From Acidocella sp. KAb 2-4 (GTDB lineage: Bacteria; Pseudomonadota; Alphaproteobacteria; Acetobacterales; Acetobacteraceae), in NCBI RefSeq assembly GCF_020567705.1, contig NZ_JAJDJU010000004.1:106750-170749 (forward strand): a stretch of 64,000 nucleotides of DNA, read 5' to 3'. Every line of letters begins with the position of its first letter. Within the stretch, counting starts at the first letter, position 1. The notes below the pieces were generated by a model. The model saw nothing but the letters and a program-made list of their open reading frames with translations. It searched no databases and was not told where the DNA came from. A program made the translations under genes and the position numbers. Of this stretch, positions 18,807-27,514 are shown piece after piece.

Positions 18807-19325
18807 ATGTCTGATGAAATCCGCGAGGTTGTTGCCGCGTTTGATGACCCCGCCGCGCTGGACCGCGCCGTATTTGCGCTGGAGACGCAGGGCTTCGACC
18901 GTGCCGCGCTCTCGGTCCTGGCCACGGAGGATACGGTGGCGAGCGCGCTCGGGCATCGCTACCAGCAGGTGCGCGATGTCGAGGATGACCCGAAGGTGCC
19001 GCGCGAGGCGTTCTTCTCTCGCATGTCGCGGCTTGAAGCCGAGACTTTTCCCGCCCCTGCCCTCGCCTCGCTGGGCTGGCTGATGCTGGCCGGGGTTGGC
19101 GGCGGCATTCCGGCGATTATCGCCGCTGGGGCTGGAGGGCTAATCGGCGCCGCTCTGGGCGGGTTGATCCATCACCACTACGCGGTGCGCATCCAGGAGC
19201 AACTGGCCCGCGGCGGGGTGGTGCTCTGGGTGAGCGTGCGCGACGCCGCGGCCGAAGCCACGGCCAAGCAGACCTTGCAGGCGCAGGGGGCGCATGATGT
19301 CCATGTCCACAAGCTGGCGGCGTAG
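18807..19325 (+). CDS. Membrane protein with glycine-rich helical hairpin (general stress-like)
   Basis: A 172-residue protein. The N-terminal 60 residues look like a small alpha/beta domain (VVAAFDDPAALDRAVFALETQGFD) similar to general-stress-protein 17M-type folds. Residues about 85-120 form a glycine/alanine-rich hydrophobic hairpin, and the C-terminus returns to an alpha/beta pattern (GGVVLWVSVRD) with repeated histidines. The ATG follows AGAAGGAG. Function is unknown; the architecture recalls stress-related proteins that insert or oligomerise in the membrane. Confidence 0.7.
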   Translation: MSDEIREVVAAFDDPAALDRAVFALETQGFDRAALSVLATEDTVASALGHRYQQVRDVEDDPKVPREAFFSRMSRLEAETFPAPALASLGWLMLAGVGGGIPAIIAAGAGGLIGAALGGLIHHHYAVRIQEQLARGGVVLWVSVRDAAAEATAKQTLQAQGAHDVHVHKLAA

Positions 19326-19531
19326 CCACGCCGAAACAGACAGCCGACCCGACATTTTTAACGTGCTCAATTAAGCCGCTGTAAAGAACCTGCCGGTACC
19401 ACCGATGGCACAATGATAAACGTCGCCATCACACGCCCGACTGTCTGGCTGCCCCTTGACCTGATATGCGCACGCGCCCTCAGCGCCGGTGCATGGCGAA
19501 CTTGAAATAATTTTCGCCGCGGGGCCTGCTC

Positions 19532-20764
19532 ATGCTCGGTCAACATTTCTTTCTTGCGCGCCAACCGATTCTCGACCGAAACCGCCAGCTCGTGGCCTAT
19601 GAGCTGCTGTTCCGCGCCAGCCAGGAGAACCGGGCCGAGGTGAGCGACGATGTGGCGGCGAGCGCGGCGGTGATTCAGCATGCGTTTCTCGACCTTGGCA
19701 TGGAGGAAGCGCTGGGCGGGAAAACCGCGTTCATCAACGCCTCGGAGGCGTTGTTGATGAGCGACGCGCTGGAGGTTCTGCCCGCCAACCATGTCGTGAT
19801 TGAGTTGCTGGAAACGGTGCGGATCACCGCACCGCTCATTGAGCGCTGCCGGCACCTGAAGGCGAAAGGGCTGCGCCTCGCGCTCGACGACGTGATCGCG
19901 CTGGACGATGCCATGATCGCCATCCTGCCGCTGATCGACATCATCAAGGTGGACATGCTGGCCGCGCCGCCAGAGGCGCTGGAACTGGTTGCGCGCGAGG
20001 CGCAACGCCATGACGTGAAGCTGCTGGCCGAGAAGGTGGACACCCAAGAACAATTTGAGCGCTGCCTCGCCGCCGGGTTCGCGCTGTTCCAAGGCTATCA
20101 TTTCGCCCGGCCGAAAATGCTGCGGGGGCAAGCCCCCTCGGCCTCCACCCTCGCGCTGCTGAAACTCCTCGAACTGATCGCCTCAGATGCCGAGATCGAG
20201 GAATTGGAGGAAGCGCTTAAGCGCAATCCGGGATTTACACTGAAACTGCTCAAGATGGTCAATTCCGCGGGGTTGCGGCGTTCAGGCAAAATCTCCAGCC
20301 TGCGTCAGGCGATTCTCGCGCTTGGGCGTATACAGATCAACCGGCTCGTGCAAATCATGATGTTCACCCAGGGCAGCGGCGAGACCGTGACGGCCAATCC
20401 GCTGGCGCAGATGGCCGTGATCCGCGGCCGGATGATGGAGGGGCTGGCTGAGGCCTGCGCGGAACCGGAACTCAAGCCCCGCGCCTTCATGCTGGGGATG
20501 TTAAGCCTCGCGGATGCGTTGTTTGGCAAACCGCTGGAGAAGCTGGCCGAGATCCTGTCACTAGATGAGGCAATGCGAAGCGCTTTGCTGCGGCGCGAGG
20601 GGCGGCTGGGGCAGATGCTCGACCTGGTGGAGATGACAGAACACGCCCAGACGACGGGAACAGCGCTCGCGCTTACTCAGCGCTTGGCCGCAATGGGGGG
20701 CGGTGACGCCGAGATGCTGAACCGCCTACATCTGGAGGCGCTGCGCTGGGCGAATCATTTCTGA
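19532..20764 (+). CDS. EAL-HDOD signalling protein (YuxH-like)
   Basis: A 410-residue cytoplasmic protein with an N-terminal EAL-type domain (about 5-200) and a C-terminal HDOD domain (about 205-390). The EAL motif reads ELL and the DDFG metal motif reads DDVI, while other positions (FINAS, IELLET, IKVD, LAEKV, GYHFARP) remain. Cyclic-di-GMP hydrolysis is therefore doubtful and a binding or scaffold role likelier, as in other EAL-HDOD proteins. The 206 bases upstream hold no gene. A PilZ-like gene, another c-di-GMP effector type, lies just downstream on the opposite strand. Confidence 0.87.
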   Translation: MLGQHFFLARQPILDRNRQLVAYELLFRASQENRAEVSDDVAASAAVIQHAFLDLGMEEALGGKTAFINASEALLMSDALEVLPANHVVIELLETVRITAPLIERCRHLKAKGLRLALDDVIALDDAMIAILPLIDIIKVDMLAAPPEALELVAREAQRHDVKLLAEKVDTQEQFERCLAAGFALFQGYHFARPKMLRGQAPSASTLALLKLLELIASDAEIEELEEALKRNPGFTLKLLKMVNSAGLRRSGKISSLRQAILALGRIQINRLVQIMMFTQGSGETVTANPLAQMAVIRGRMMEGLAEACAEPELKPRAFMLGMLSLADALFGKPLEKLAEILSLDEAMRSALLRREGRLGQMLDLVEMTEHAQTTGTALALTQRLAAMGGGDAEMLNRLHLEALRWANHF

Positions 20765-20791
20765 CCCGGCCGCACCGGGCGGACCGGGCCA

Positions 20792-21325
20792 TCACAATCT
20801 GCGGCGGTGTTGCACGCGTTGCAGGCAGATCTCGCCCTCCACCGTCCAGCGCACACGCACGGGCAGGCGTTCGCCATTCGGCAACTCCAAAGTAAAAACG
20901 CCGAACATCACCGGCTGGCCGCTCATCGTGACGCGGTATAAATCGCTGTGTGTGCCAAGCAATTTGCATTCATAAGGCTGCGGCGCGCCGCAATCGTCGG
21001 TGAGGATCATCCGCGTAACCGGGTTCAGGATTTTCAGCCCCAGTTGATTGCCTTTGATCCAGCGTATGCTGACCGCGCGGCTCCAGCCATCGATATGCTC
21101 CATAAGCACCTCCTGCCCCGGCGCGAATTGCCGCCCGGCCTCGGGGTTGGGCGAGAGGAGGACGATACGGTAGCCGGTGGCCGAAGTATCGGTGATACGG
21201 CATTTATGCGCACGGGATTGGCCGGGCACGACGAGGTGCGTTCGCTGGGCCAAAGGGCTCTGATTGTCGACCGCCATGCGCTGCGCGATGCGCCGCTCAT
21301 CCGCGTCCGGCTGCTCGCTGCTCAT
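20792..21325 (-). CDS. PilZ-domain protein
   Basis: A 177-residue protein with PilZ signatures: an arginine-rich lead (RRIAQRMA) and CRITDTSATGYRI, corresponding to the D/N-x-S-x2-G element, followed by beta-strand patterns ending in a GNQLGLKIL turn. PilZ proteins bind cyclic di-GMP. The ATG at 21325 is preferred over an upstream GTG because GAGAGAGG precedes it. It converges on the EAL-HDOD gene, which makes a shared c-di-GMP role plausible. The first arginine motif is not a clean RxxxR, so binding needs proof. Confidence 0.65.
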   Translation of the reverse strand: MSSEQPDADERRIAQRMAVDNQSPLAQRTHLVVPGQSRAHKCRITDTSATGYRIVLLSPNPEAGRQFAPGQEVLMEHIDGWSRAVSIRWIKGNQLGLKILNPVTRMILTDDCGAPQPYECKLLGTHSDLYRVTMSGQPVMFGVFTLELPNGERLPVRVRWTVEGEICLQRVQHRRRL

Positions 21326-21452
21326 GGATAGGGCGCCTCTCTCATCGGGACACAACGATCTCCTGCCAACCACGCTGTCTGTATGCACGTAACGGTTTAA
21401 TCTTCGTCAACGTGGCGTGGGATCGTTGGCCCGGCGGCTCGGCGCCCTCTCG

Positions 21453-22145
21453 TCAACCCGGCAAGTAGGCGAGCAACTCGTCGCTGCTCATCACATGGCC
21501 GTAGATCATGTTGATGATCTCCAACTCCTTGAGATGCAATTCATGGCTGCCCGCGGCGCAGCCATCCTCGACCACCAGCACGCCGAAACTCTCATCGGCC
21601 AGCGAGCGCACGGTGGAGGAGACGCATTGATCGGTGAAGATGCCGGCGCAGACGACATTGGTGATGCCGAGATTGCCCAGCATCAGGCGCAGATTGGTGC
21701 CGGTGAGCGCGGAATCGGTGGTCTTGGTGACGACGATCTCGTCACCCTGCGGCGCCAGTTCGGGAACGATCTGCGACTCCCATTCATCCTTGGGCAGCAG
21801 CAGATTGTTCCAGCCGGGCTTCTTCTGTGAGAGCGAGCGGTCGCGCCCGTCCCTGGTCTGGCAGGCGATGCGGGCGAAGAGCACCTCATGCCCGCCCGCG
21901 CGGAACGCGGCGATGAGCTTGGCAATGGTTGGAATCACCACGCCATGCATCCGCTCGTGAAATGGCGTCCAGGCGTCATAGAGCGCCTGCTCGGCGGGGG
22001 GCAGGCTGGCGCGGTCTGGGCGCTGGAGATAGGTGTTCTGCACGTCGATCACCAGCAGCGCCGTCTTGCCGCGTTCCAGCACCGGGTCCTCCGGCGCGGG
22101 GGCGCCCTGGTAGTAAAGCGAACGGAAGGCGGTTTTCCAACTCAT
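21453..22145 (-). CDS. Isochorismatase-family cysteine hydrolase
   Basis: A 230-residue hydrolase of the isochorismatase/nicotinamidase superfamily. The catalytic Asp is in LLVIDVQNTYL, the Lys in VVTKTTDSALTGT and the nucleophile Cys in GIFTDQCVSSTVR, so the D-K-C triad is complete. These enzymes cleave amides, ureas or enol ethers. The ATG overlaps the stop of the upstream TIM-barrel gene (ATGA), so the two are translationally coupled and probably act on the same compound. The substrate is not known. Confidence 0.88.
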   Translation of the reverse strand: MSWKTAFRSLYYQGAPAPEDPVLERGKTALLVIDVQNTYLQRPDRASLPPAEQALYDAWTPFHERMHGVVIPTIAKLIAAFRAGGHEVLFARIACQTRDGRDRSLSQKKPGWNNLLLPKDEWESQIVPELAPQGDEIVVTKTTDSALTGTNLRLMLGNLGITNVVCAGIFTDQCVSSTVRSLADESFGVLVVEDGCAAGSHELHLKELEIINMIYGHVMSSDELLAYLPG

Positions 22146-22858
22146 AGGGCTTCCTTTCTTCTTGGCAGTTCGCCAGGCGTGCTGGCCGCGCCGCAATCGC
22201 TCATGACATCGGCAAGCTGCGACAGGGTAGAGCCCTTGTTGGGCGAATAGGCCCCGTTGAAAATGGCTGAGCCGATGGTGAAGGCATCCGCCCCGCGCTG
22301 TGCGATGCTGGCGATGCGGGCGGCGGAGTCGATGCTGCCCGCCACGATCAGCCGCCCCTCGCCCACGCCGCGGCGCGCGGCCTCGACAAGGTTGAGCGGC
22401 GCATCCTCGGTAGCGCGGTAGGCGAGCAGATCGGCCCCCGCGCAACCCTTGGCCATGAAGCTACGGCATTGCGCCTCGACCTGCGCGGCAGTGCCGCCCA
22501 GCGCCGTGGGATGGCCGACAGGTGTGCCGGGGAACGGGTAGTAGCGGATGCCGGTGCCGCGGATGATCTCCAGCGTGGCGTCAACCTCGGTGCCGCCGAG
22601 CAGATGGTCCACCCCCAGCGCCACCGCCGCGCGCGCCGAGTCGAGCGCGGCGTCCGGCGTGGCGCTCACCACCTCCATATAGGTGCTGGCGCCCAGGGCG
22701 CGGATTTTGGCGGTGAGCCGGTGCAGCGTCTCGACACTGACGCCGACATCCTTGAACCCGATATGCTTGAGCCCCAACGGGCGGATCAACTCGCATAGCT
22801 CCAGACAATCGGTGACCGTCTGGTCGTTGCGGGTCAACATGAAAATGAAATCCATCAT
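22142..22858 (-). CDS. HisA/HisF-like ribulose-phosphate-type TIM-barrel protein
   Basis: A 238-residue (beta/alpha)8-barrel protein. The C-terminal IVAGSIDSAARIASIAQRGADAFTIGSAIF pattern is the phosphate-binding strand pair of HisA/NanE/ribulose-phosphate barrels, and HIGFKDVGV resembles an N-terminal barrel strand with a lysine-aspartate pair. Two adjacent ATGs (22858 and 22855) follow GGGAGG; either may be used. The gene is coupled to a cysteine hydrolase and divergent from an FGGY kinase and glpD, so a role in breakdown of a phosphorylated polyol or related amide is possible. I do not recognise the exact family. Confidence 0.65.
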   Translation of the reverse strand: MMDFIFMLTRNDQTVTDCLELCELIRPLGLKHIGFKDVGVSVETLHRLTAKIRALGASTYMEVVSATPDAALDSARAAVALGVDHLLGGTEVDATLEIIRGTGIRYYPFPGTPVGHPTALGGTAAQVEAQCRSFMAKGCAGADLLAYRATEDAPLNLVEAARRGVGEGRLIVAGSIDSAARIASIAQRGADAFTIGSAIFNGAYSPNKGSTLSQLADVMSDCGAASTPGELPRRKEAL

Positions 22859-22992
22859 ACGGACCTCCCAAAACCCGCCATGCCGCGCCGACCGGTGGGT
22901 TTTTTTGTTTGAATGCAGTCTGCCCTGTGCGGCATGGTAACGTTCGTGATTGACGGATAAGAGTGCGGGACATGAGATAGTAGCCGCAAAAT

Positions 22993-23031
22993 GTTGAAAT
23001 TTACAACCCGTATGTTGCAAGCCAAACATAC
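22993..23031. promoter_or_regulatory. Operator-like dyads in the divergent kinase/TIM-barrel region
   Basis: GTATGTT (23010-23016) and AACATAC (23025-23031) form a 7-bp inverted repeat with 8-base spacing. Just upstream GTTG-AAATTTA-CAAC (22993-23007) forms a second imperfect dyad. Both lie in the 245-base AT-rich gap between divergent starts, where a shared regulator would bind. No regulator gene is adjacent. Confidence 0.5.
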
Positions 23032-23103
23032 ATTACATAGTATTTTCCCGGGTCAGCAAACTGGCCTCACAACCGAAAATAAATCCGGGACCGTGGAGGG
23101 GAT

Positions 23104-24627
23104 TTGAAACACGGCGGGCCAATCATCGTCGGCGTCGATCAGGGGACAACCAACACCAAGGCGATGGCGATCGATTCCGCCGGGCGGGTGCTGGCCCAGA
23201 CGGAACGTCCGATCGCCACCGCCTCGCCGCAGCCGGGATGGGTGGAGCAGGACGCGCTGGCGATGTTCGCCAATTGCGTGGCTTGTATCCGCGAGGTGAT
23301 CGAGCGCGCCGGCGCCTCGGCGCGGGATGTGGCGGGGTTGGGAATTGCTAACCAGACCGAGACGCTGGTGATCTGGGACCCCACGACCGCCAAGCCGGTG
23401 ATGCCCGCGATGGTCTGGCAGTGCCGGCGCGGCGAGGCGGAGATCGCGCCGCTGCGCCGTCCGGAAACCGCCGCCCTGATCGCCGCGCGGACCGGGGTGG
23501 ATCTCGACCCCACCTTCACCGCCGCCAAACTGGCCTGGGTGACGCGCCACCTTCCCGAGATCGCGGCGGGGCTGCGCGAGGGCGCGTTGCTTTGCGGCAC
23601 GGTGGATTGCTGGCTGCTGTGGCGCTTGAGCGGCGGGCGGATTTACGCGACCGAGCCAGGCAATGCCTCACGCACCGCGCTGTTTGCGCTAGAGCGCGGC
23701 GGCTGGGATGCCGAATTGCTGGCCTTGTTCGGCCTGGAGCTTGCGAGATTGCCCGAAACCGGGCTGACCGCGCGGCATTATGGCGAGACCGCGGCCGGGT
23801 TGTTCGAGGCGGAAATTCCAATCACCGCGGCAATGGGGGATCAGCAGGCCTCGCTGTTCGGGCATGGGTGTTTCGCGCCGGGCGATCTGAAGGTGACCTA
23901 TGGCACCGGCGCTTTCATGTGGGCGAATGCGGGGGCGCGGATGCCGCCAGGACGGGCCGATGGGCTGATCCGCACCATTGCCTGGGATTTGGGCGCGCCC
24001 ACTTACGCGCTGGAGGGGTTCGTGATGTCAGCCGGGGCGACGCTGAACTGGCTCGCCAGGCAGTTCGGTTTGGCGGGCGGGGGCGAGGCGGTGGTGGCGA
24101 AGGCCCGGGAGGCGGCGGATAGCCATGGCGTGACGCTGGTACCCGCGTTTCAGGGGCTGGGTTCGCCATGGTGGAATGCCGATGTCCGCGCCGTGCTCTC
24201 GGGCATGACGGAGGCGACCAGCGTGGCCGAGATCTGCCAGGCTGGGCTGGAGGCCGTCTGCTACCAGGTGCGCGCCGCGCTGGAGGGAATCGCCGCCGCG
24301 ATCGGACGGCCGCCAGCCCTGGTGCGCGCTGATGGCGGGCCGACGCGCGCGGCGGCGTTGATGCAGTTGCAAGCGGATTGCTTGCAGATTCCGCTGCATT
24401 TGGCAGCGCAGGAGGCGCTGACACCATTCGGCGTGGCACTGATGGCCGGGCTCGGTGCGGGGATCTGGCGGGGGACCGATGAGTTGCGCCCGCTGGTGGG
24501 CGCTGGCCGCGAGACCCACCCCAACCCAGCCACGCAAACCCGCCAAGACGCCGGATACCACACCTGGCTGCGCGCGGTGGATGCCGCCATCGCCGCCACG
24601 AAACCCCAACCGGAAAACGCCGCATGA
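23104..24627 (+). CDS. FGGY-family carbohydrate kinase, glycerol kinase-like
   Basis: A 507-residue sugar/polyol kinase. The ATP/phosphate motif GVDQGTTNTKA opens the protein; VWQCRRGEAEI, GTVDCWLLWRL, GDQQASLFG and YGTGAFMW match glycerol kinase in order. The start is TTG at 23104, chosen because GGAGGGG lies upstream and no ATG or GTG fits. Its stop overlaps the start of glpD by four bases, so it probably feeds glycerol 3-phosphate to that enzyme. The C-terminal half departs from classical GlpK, so another polyol substrate is possible. Confidence 0.85.
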   Translation: MKHGGPIIVGVDQGTTNTKAMAIDSAGRVLAQTERPIATASPQPGWVEQDALAMFANCVACIREVIERAGASARDVAGLGIANQTETLVIWDPTTAKPVMPAMVWQCRRGEAEIAPLRRPETAALIAARTGVDLDPTFTAAKLAWVTRHLPEIAAGLREGALLCGTVDCWLLWRLSGGRIYATEPGNASRTALFALERGGWDAELLALFGLELARLPETGLTARHYGETAAGLFEAEIPITAAMGDQQASLFGHGCFAPGDLKVTYGTGAFMWANAGARMPPGRADGLIRTIAWDLGAPTYALEGFVMSAGATLNWLARQFGLAGGGEAVVAKAREAADSHGVTLVPAFQGLGSPWWNADVRAVLSGMTEATSVAEICQAGLEAVCYQVRAALEGIAAAIGRPPALVRADGGPTRAAALMQLQADCLQIPLHLAAQEALTPFGVALMAGLGAGIWRGTDELRPLVGAGRETHPNPATQTRQDAGYHTWLRAVDAAIAATKPQPENAA

Positions 24628-26144
24628 CCAACCCGCAAGCAGAACCGTACGATCTCTTCGTGATCGGCGGTGGCATCAATGGCGCCGCCATCGCCTGCGC
24701 CGCCGCCGGGCGAGGCTTGGCCGTGGCGCTCGCGGATGCCCGCGATTTCGGGTTTGGCACGTCGTCGCGCTCATCAAAGCTGATCCATGGCGGGCTGCGC
24801 TATCTGGAGACTTATGATTTCCGCCTGGTTCGCCATGCGCTGCAGGAGCGGGAAATTCTGATGGCGCGCACGCCGCATCTGGTCTGGCCGATCCGCCTGG
24901 TGCTGCCGCATGTGCCCGCCCTGAGGCCACGCTGGATGATCCGCCTGGGGCTGTTTCTTTACGACCATCTGGCCAGCCGCAAGACACTGCCAGGCTCCGA
25001 GATGATCCGGCTGCACGGCCATGCCTTTGGCGCGCCGCTCAAGGAAGATTATGAATTCGCCTTTGCCTATTCCGATTGCCGGGGCGATGATGCTCGCCTG
25101 GTGATCGCCAATCTGCTCGGCGCGCAGGCATTTGGCGCGACGATTTTACCGCGCCAGAAAGTCACCGCCGCGCAGCGTGCGGATGGCAAATGGCGCATCA
25201 CGCTGGAGGATGCCGCCAGCGGCGAAACCCGCGAGGTCACGGCGCGCGCTTTGGTTAACGCCGCCGGCCCCTGGGTGGACCATGTGGCGGGAACGCTGGC
25301 CGGCGTGATTACGCACCGGCGGATGCGGCTGGTGCGCGGCAGCCATATCGTGGTGCCCCGCCTATGGGCCGGCGAACAGGGATATTTCCTGCAAACCACA
25401 GACAACCGCACCATGGAAATGTTCCCGTATGAGGATGATTTCACCTCGATCGGCACCACGGATACGCCGTGGGAGCGCCCGCCCGAGGAGGTGGATGTTT
25501 CCCCCGACGAAATCGACTACATGCTCGCGCAAGTGAATAATTATCTAAAAACCCCGGTGCGGCGCGCGGATATACGCTGGGCCTATGCCGGTGTGCGGCC
25601 CTTATTCGAGGTCGGCGGCGGGCGCGATTCCGACCTCACCACGCTGACGCGCGATTATGCCTTCGAGATCGACAATCAAGGCCCGCCCGCGCTCACCGTC
25701 TTCGGGGGCAAGCTGACCACGCACCGGCGTATGGCTGAAGACGCGATGGCGCGGCTGGCGGCAGTGTTCTCCATGCCCGCGCCGAAACCGGAGGCAAGCA
25801 ACCCGCTGCCAGGCGGCGCGTTCGGCGCCGATGGCCTGGTTGGTTTTGAAGCTAGCCTCGCCCGCCGCCACGCCTGGCTCCCTGCCCCCCTGCGCCGGCG
25901 CTGGGTACGTAACTACGGCACGCGCGCTAAGGCGCTGATCGGGGCCGCTGGCAACATCGCCGATCTCGGTCAGCATTTTGGCTACGATCTTTATCAGCGT
26001 GAGGTCGATTTTCTCATGCAGACCGAATGGGCCGCAAACGCGGAGGATGTGCTGTGGCGCCGGACCAAGCTCGGCCTGCGGCTGACCAATGAAGAGGCCG
26101 CCAAATTGGCGGCCTATATGGCGGAACAGATTGAACTAGGCTGA
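24624..26144 (+). CDS. glpD: Aerobic glycerol-3-phosphate dehydrogenase
   Basis: A 506-residue FAD enzyme of the GlpD family, peripheral on the inner membrane, oxidising glycerol 3-phosphate to dihydroxyacetone phosphate and passing electrons to quinone. Seen: the FAD fold GGGINGAAIACAAAGRG, the family motif SSRSSKLIHGGLRYLE, NAAGPWVDHV, and the substrate-site segment ending in VFGGKLTTHR. ATG overlaps the kinase stop. Its stop lies three bases from the stop of a convergent LuxR-type gene. Confidence 0.94.
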   Translation: MTNPQAEPYDLFVIGGGINGAAIACAAAGRGLAVALADARDFGFGTSSRSSKLIHGGLRYLETYDFRLVRHALQEREILMARTPHLVWPIRLVLPHVPALRPRWMIRLGLFLYDHLASRKTLPGSEMIRLHGHAFGAPLKEDYEFAFAYSDCRGDDARLVIANLLGAQAFGATILPRQKVTAAQRADGKWRITLEDAASGETREVTARALVNAAGPWVDHVAGTLAGVITHRRMRLVRGSHIVVPRLWAGEQGYFLQTTDNRTMEMFPYEDDFTSIGTTDTPWERPPEEVDVSPDEIDYMLAQVNNYLKTPVRRADIRWAYAGVRPLFEVGGGRDSDLTTLTRDYAFEIDNQGPPALTVFGGKLTTHRRMAEDAMARLAAVFSMPAPKPEASNPLPGGAFGADGLVGFEASLARRHAWLPAPLRRRWVRNYGTRAKALIGAAGNIADLGQHFGYDLYQREVDFLMQTEWAANAEDVLWRRTKLGLRLTNEEAAKLAAYMAEQIELG

Positions 26145-26147
26145 CGC

Positions 26148-26456
26148 CTAGGGAAACAATCCCATCTCATGAATATAGCGGCAGATTTGCGTACGCCGCC
26201 GCAGGGCGAGCCTCTGCAGGATCATCGACACACAGCTCTTTACCGTGCCCTGGCTCACATTCAGGAAGTTTGCGATTTCCTTATCCGCGAGCCCGAGCGC
26301 GACAAGCTGCGCCACCACAAGCTGGCGCCCACTGAGCACGACTCGATTGGGCGCATAGCCCATCATTCGCGCCGCCTGGATGTCGGGTTGTGTACTCGGC
26401 GCTGCTGGGCGTTTTGCGGCCATGTTGATCGTCAAAGGCTGTAGCGAGTTGGACAA
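26148..26456 (-). CDS. Stand-alone LuxR/NarL-type helix-turn-helix protein
   Basis: A 102-residue protein made almost entirely of a GerE/LuxR HTH (about 38-98): LSGRQLVVAQLVALGLADKEIANFLNVSQGTVKSCVSMILQRL. No receiver or ligand domain is present. The likely start is TTG at 26456 with GGATGG upstream; an in-frame ATG at 26423 has no clear ribosome site. It lies 34 bases after the kinase gene on the same strand and may be the last gene of the microcompartment operon, or an independent regulator. Confidence 0.75.
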   Translation of the reverse strand: MSNSLQPLTINMAAKRPAAPSTQPDIQAARMMGYAPNRVVLSGRQLVVAQLVALGLADKEIANFLNVSQGTVKSCVSMILQRLALRRRTQICRYIHEMGLFP

Positions 26457-26490
26457 GATTTACCATCCCTACGCATGTGAGAAAGTCATT

Positions 26491-27504
26491 TCAACCATAT
26501 TTTGCGAGGTAGTCCTCGCAAAGCCCGACCGTCCCCTCAGTGTAGGGAACACCCATCGACTGCGCGGTTTCCGTTTCCGCGTGTGAGCCGATCCAGGCCA
26601 GCAGCAAAATTCGGCGCAGCATGACGAAGGTCGGGATCTCCCGCTCATCCGCCGCGGGGAGTTTCGCCACTCTACGGTATCCTGTCTTCCAGGCTTCGAT
26701 CAGGCCTGAAACTTGCGGTTCGTGTTCGTAAAACGAGAGGGGAGTGGCGGCGTCATACATGAACCAGCCAAAGCCGCAATCATCAAAGTCGATCACCTTG
26801 ACAATATCATCATCGATCAAAAGATTCGCGAGACGCAAATCACAATGGATCAGGCCAAAGCGGCTTTCGTCCTGACCATAGGCAAGCAGCCGTTTGCCGA
26901 TGACATCGACGGTGCGGCCAAACAGAGCGGCCTTCTGTGCATCCACTCCCATGCCATCGCGCCACTTTCCCCAATGCGGGTTGCGCTCCCCGAGTGTCGT
27001 CTCGAAATTCCAGGTCGGGCGAACAAACCAGGAGGGCCGCCGCCACTGCCGGCTATGCTGATGCATGCGGGCCGTGATTTCGCCAAGCACTTCGAATGGT
27101 TGCGTAAGATCATCGCCAATCCCCGGCTCCACCCCCGCTTCCCAATGCGAAAGCACGACGTGCCGTGGCTCGATCATGCGCGGATGATGGACCGTCTGAA
27201 TCAACTCGCCATTTTTCCCCGCGATCGGCGTGGGCGTGACCACCACGTTCTGGGCGCGTAAATCCCGCAGCCATGCCAGCTCCGAGGCGATCGCCTCCTT
27301 GGTATGATAGCCGCCGCGATGCACCCTGAGCGCCCAACGTTGGCCATCCGGTGCCTGCACACGGTAGGTCGCATTCTCCGACAGATTGAGCAGCTTGACA
27401 TCGACGCCAGCAGGCAGATCATAGGATCGCGTCACGGATTGCGCGAGTTCCATTAAAATTGCCATTTGTCCGTCGTGGGAGAGCGTATCGAAATCGTGCA
27501 TCAT
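26491..27504 (-). CDS. APH-family kinase, probable 1-amino-2-propanol kinase of the microcompartment
   Basis: A 337-residue aminoglycoside-phosphotransferase/homoserine-kinase-II-type kinase. The catalytic loop is GLIHCDLRLANLLIDDD (H-x-D-L-x3-N) and the metal-binding aspartate follows in VKVIDFDDCGFGW. An APH kinase next to shell genes is characteristic of the RMM/aminoacetone-utilisation locus, whose mycobacterial kinase phosphorylates (S)-1-amino-2-propanol; the same reaction is inferred here. Ethanolamine or another amino alcohol is the alternative substrate. The start is one of two adjacent ATGs (27504/27501), 10 bases after the preceding shell gene. Confidence 0.85.
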   Translation of the reverse strand: MMHDFDTLSHDGQMAILMELAQSVTRSYDLPAGVDVKLLNLSENATYRVQAPDGQRWALRVHRGGYHTKEAIASELAWLRDLRAQNVVVTPTPIAGKNGELIQTVHHPRMIEPRHVVLSHWEAGVEPGIGDDLTQPFEVLGEITARMHQHSRQWRRPSWFVRPTWNFETTLGERNPHWGKWRDGMGVDAQKAALFGRTVDVIGKRLLAYGQDESRFGLIHCDLRLANLLIDDDIVKVIDFDDCGFGWFMYDAATPLSFYEHEPQVSGLIEAWKTGYRRVAKLPAADEREIPTFVMLRRILLLAWIGSHAETETAQSMGVPYTEGTVGLCEDYLAKYG

Positions 27505-27514
27505 ACCCTGTCCC

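Noticed and set aside
18614..18808. Minus-strand frame starting like a signal peptide (MAKLLLVFAAIIVGTG)
   Set aside because: The remainder is low-complexity Arg/Ala/Pro and overlaps the GNAT remnant; no ribosome-binding site. Probably chance.
18724..18811. A third frame reading GAGFRYSRARANNNGRKHEKELGHV-like residues before the stress-like gene
   Set aside because: Too short to assign, no start, no family recognised; could be a decayed gene end.
21393..21406. TTAATCTTCGTCAA as an FNR box
   Set aside because: One mismatch in each half against TTGAT-N4-ATCAA; position relative to genes is not convincing.
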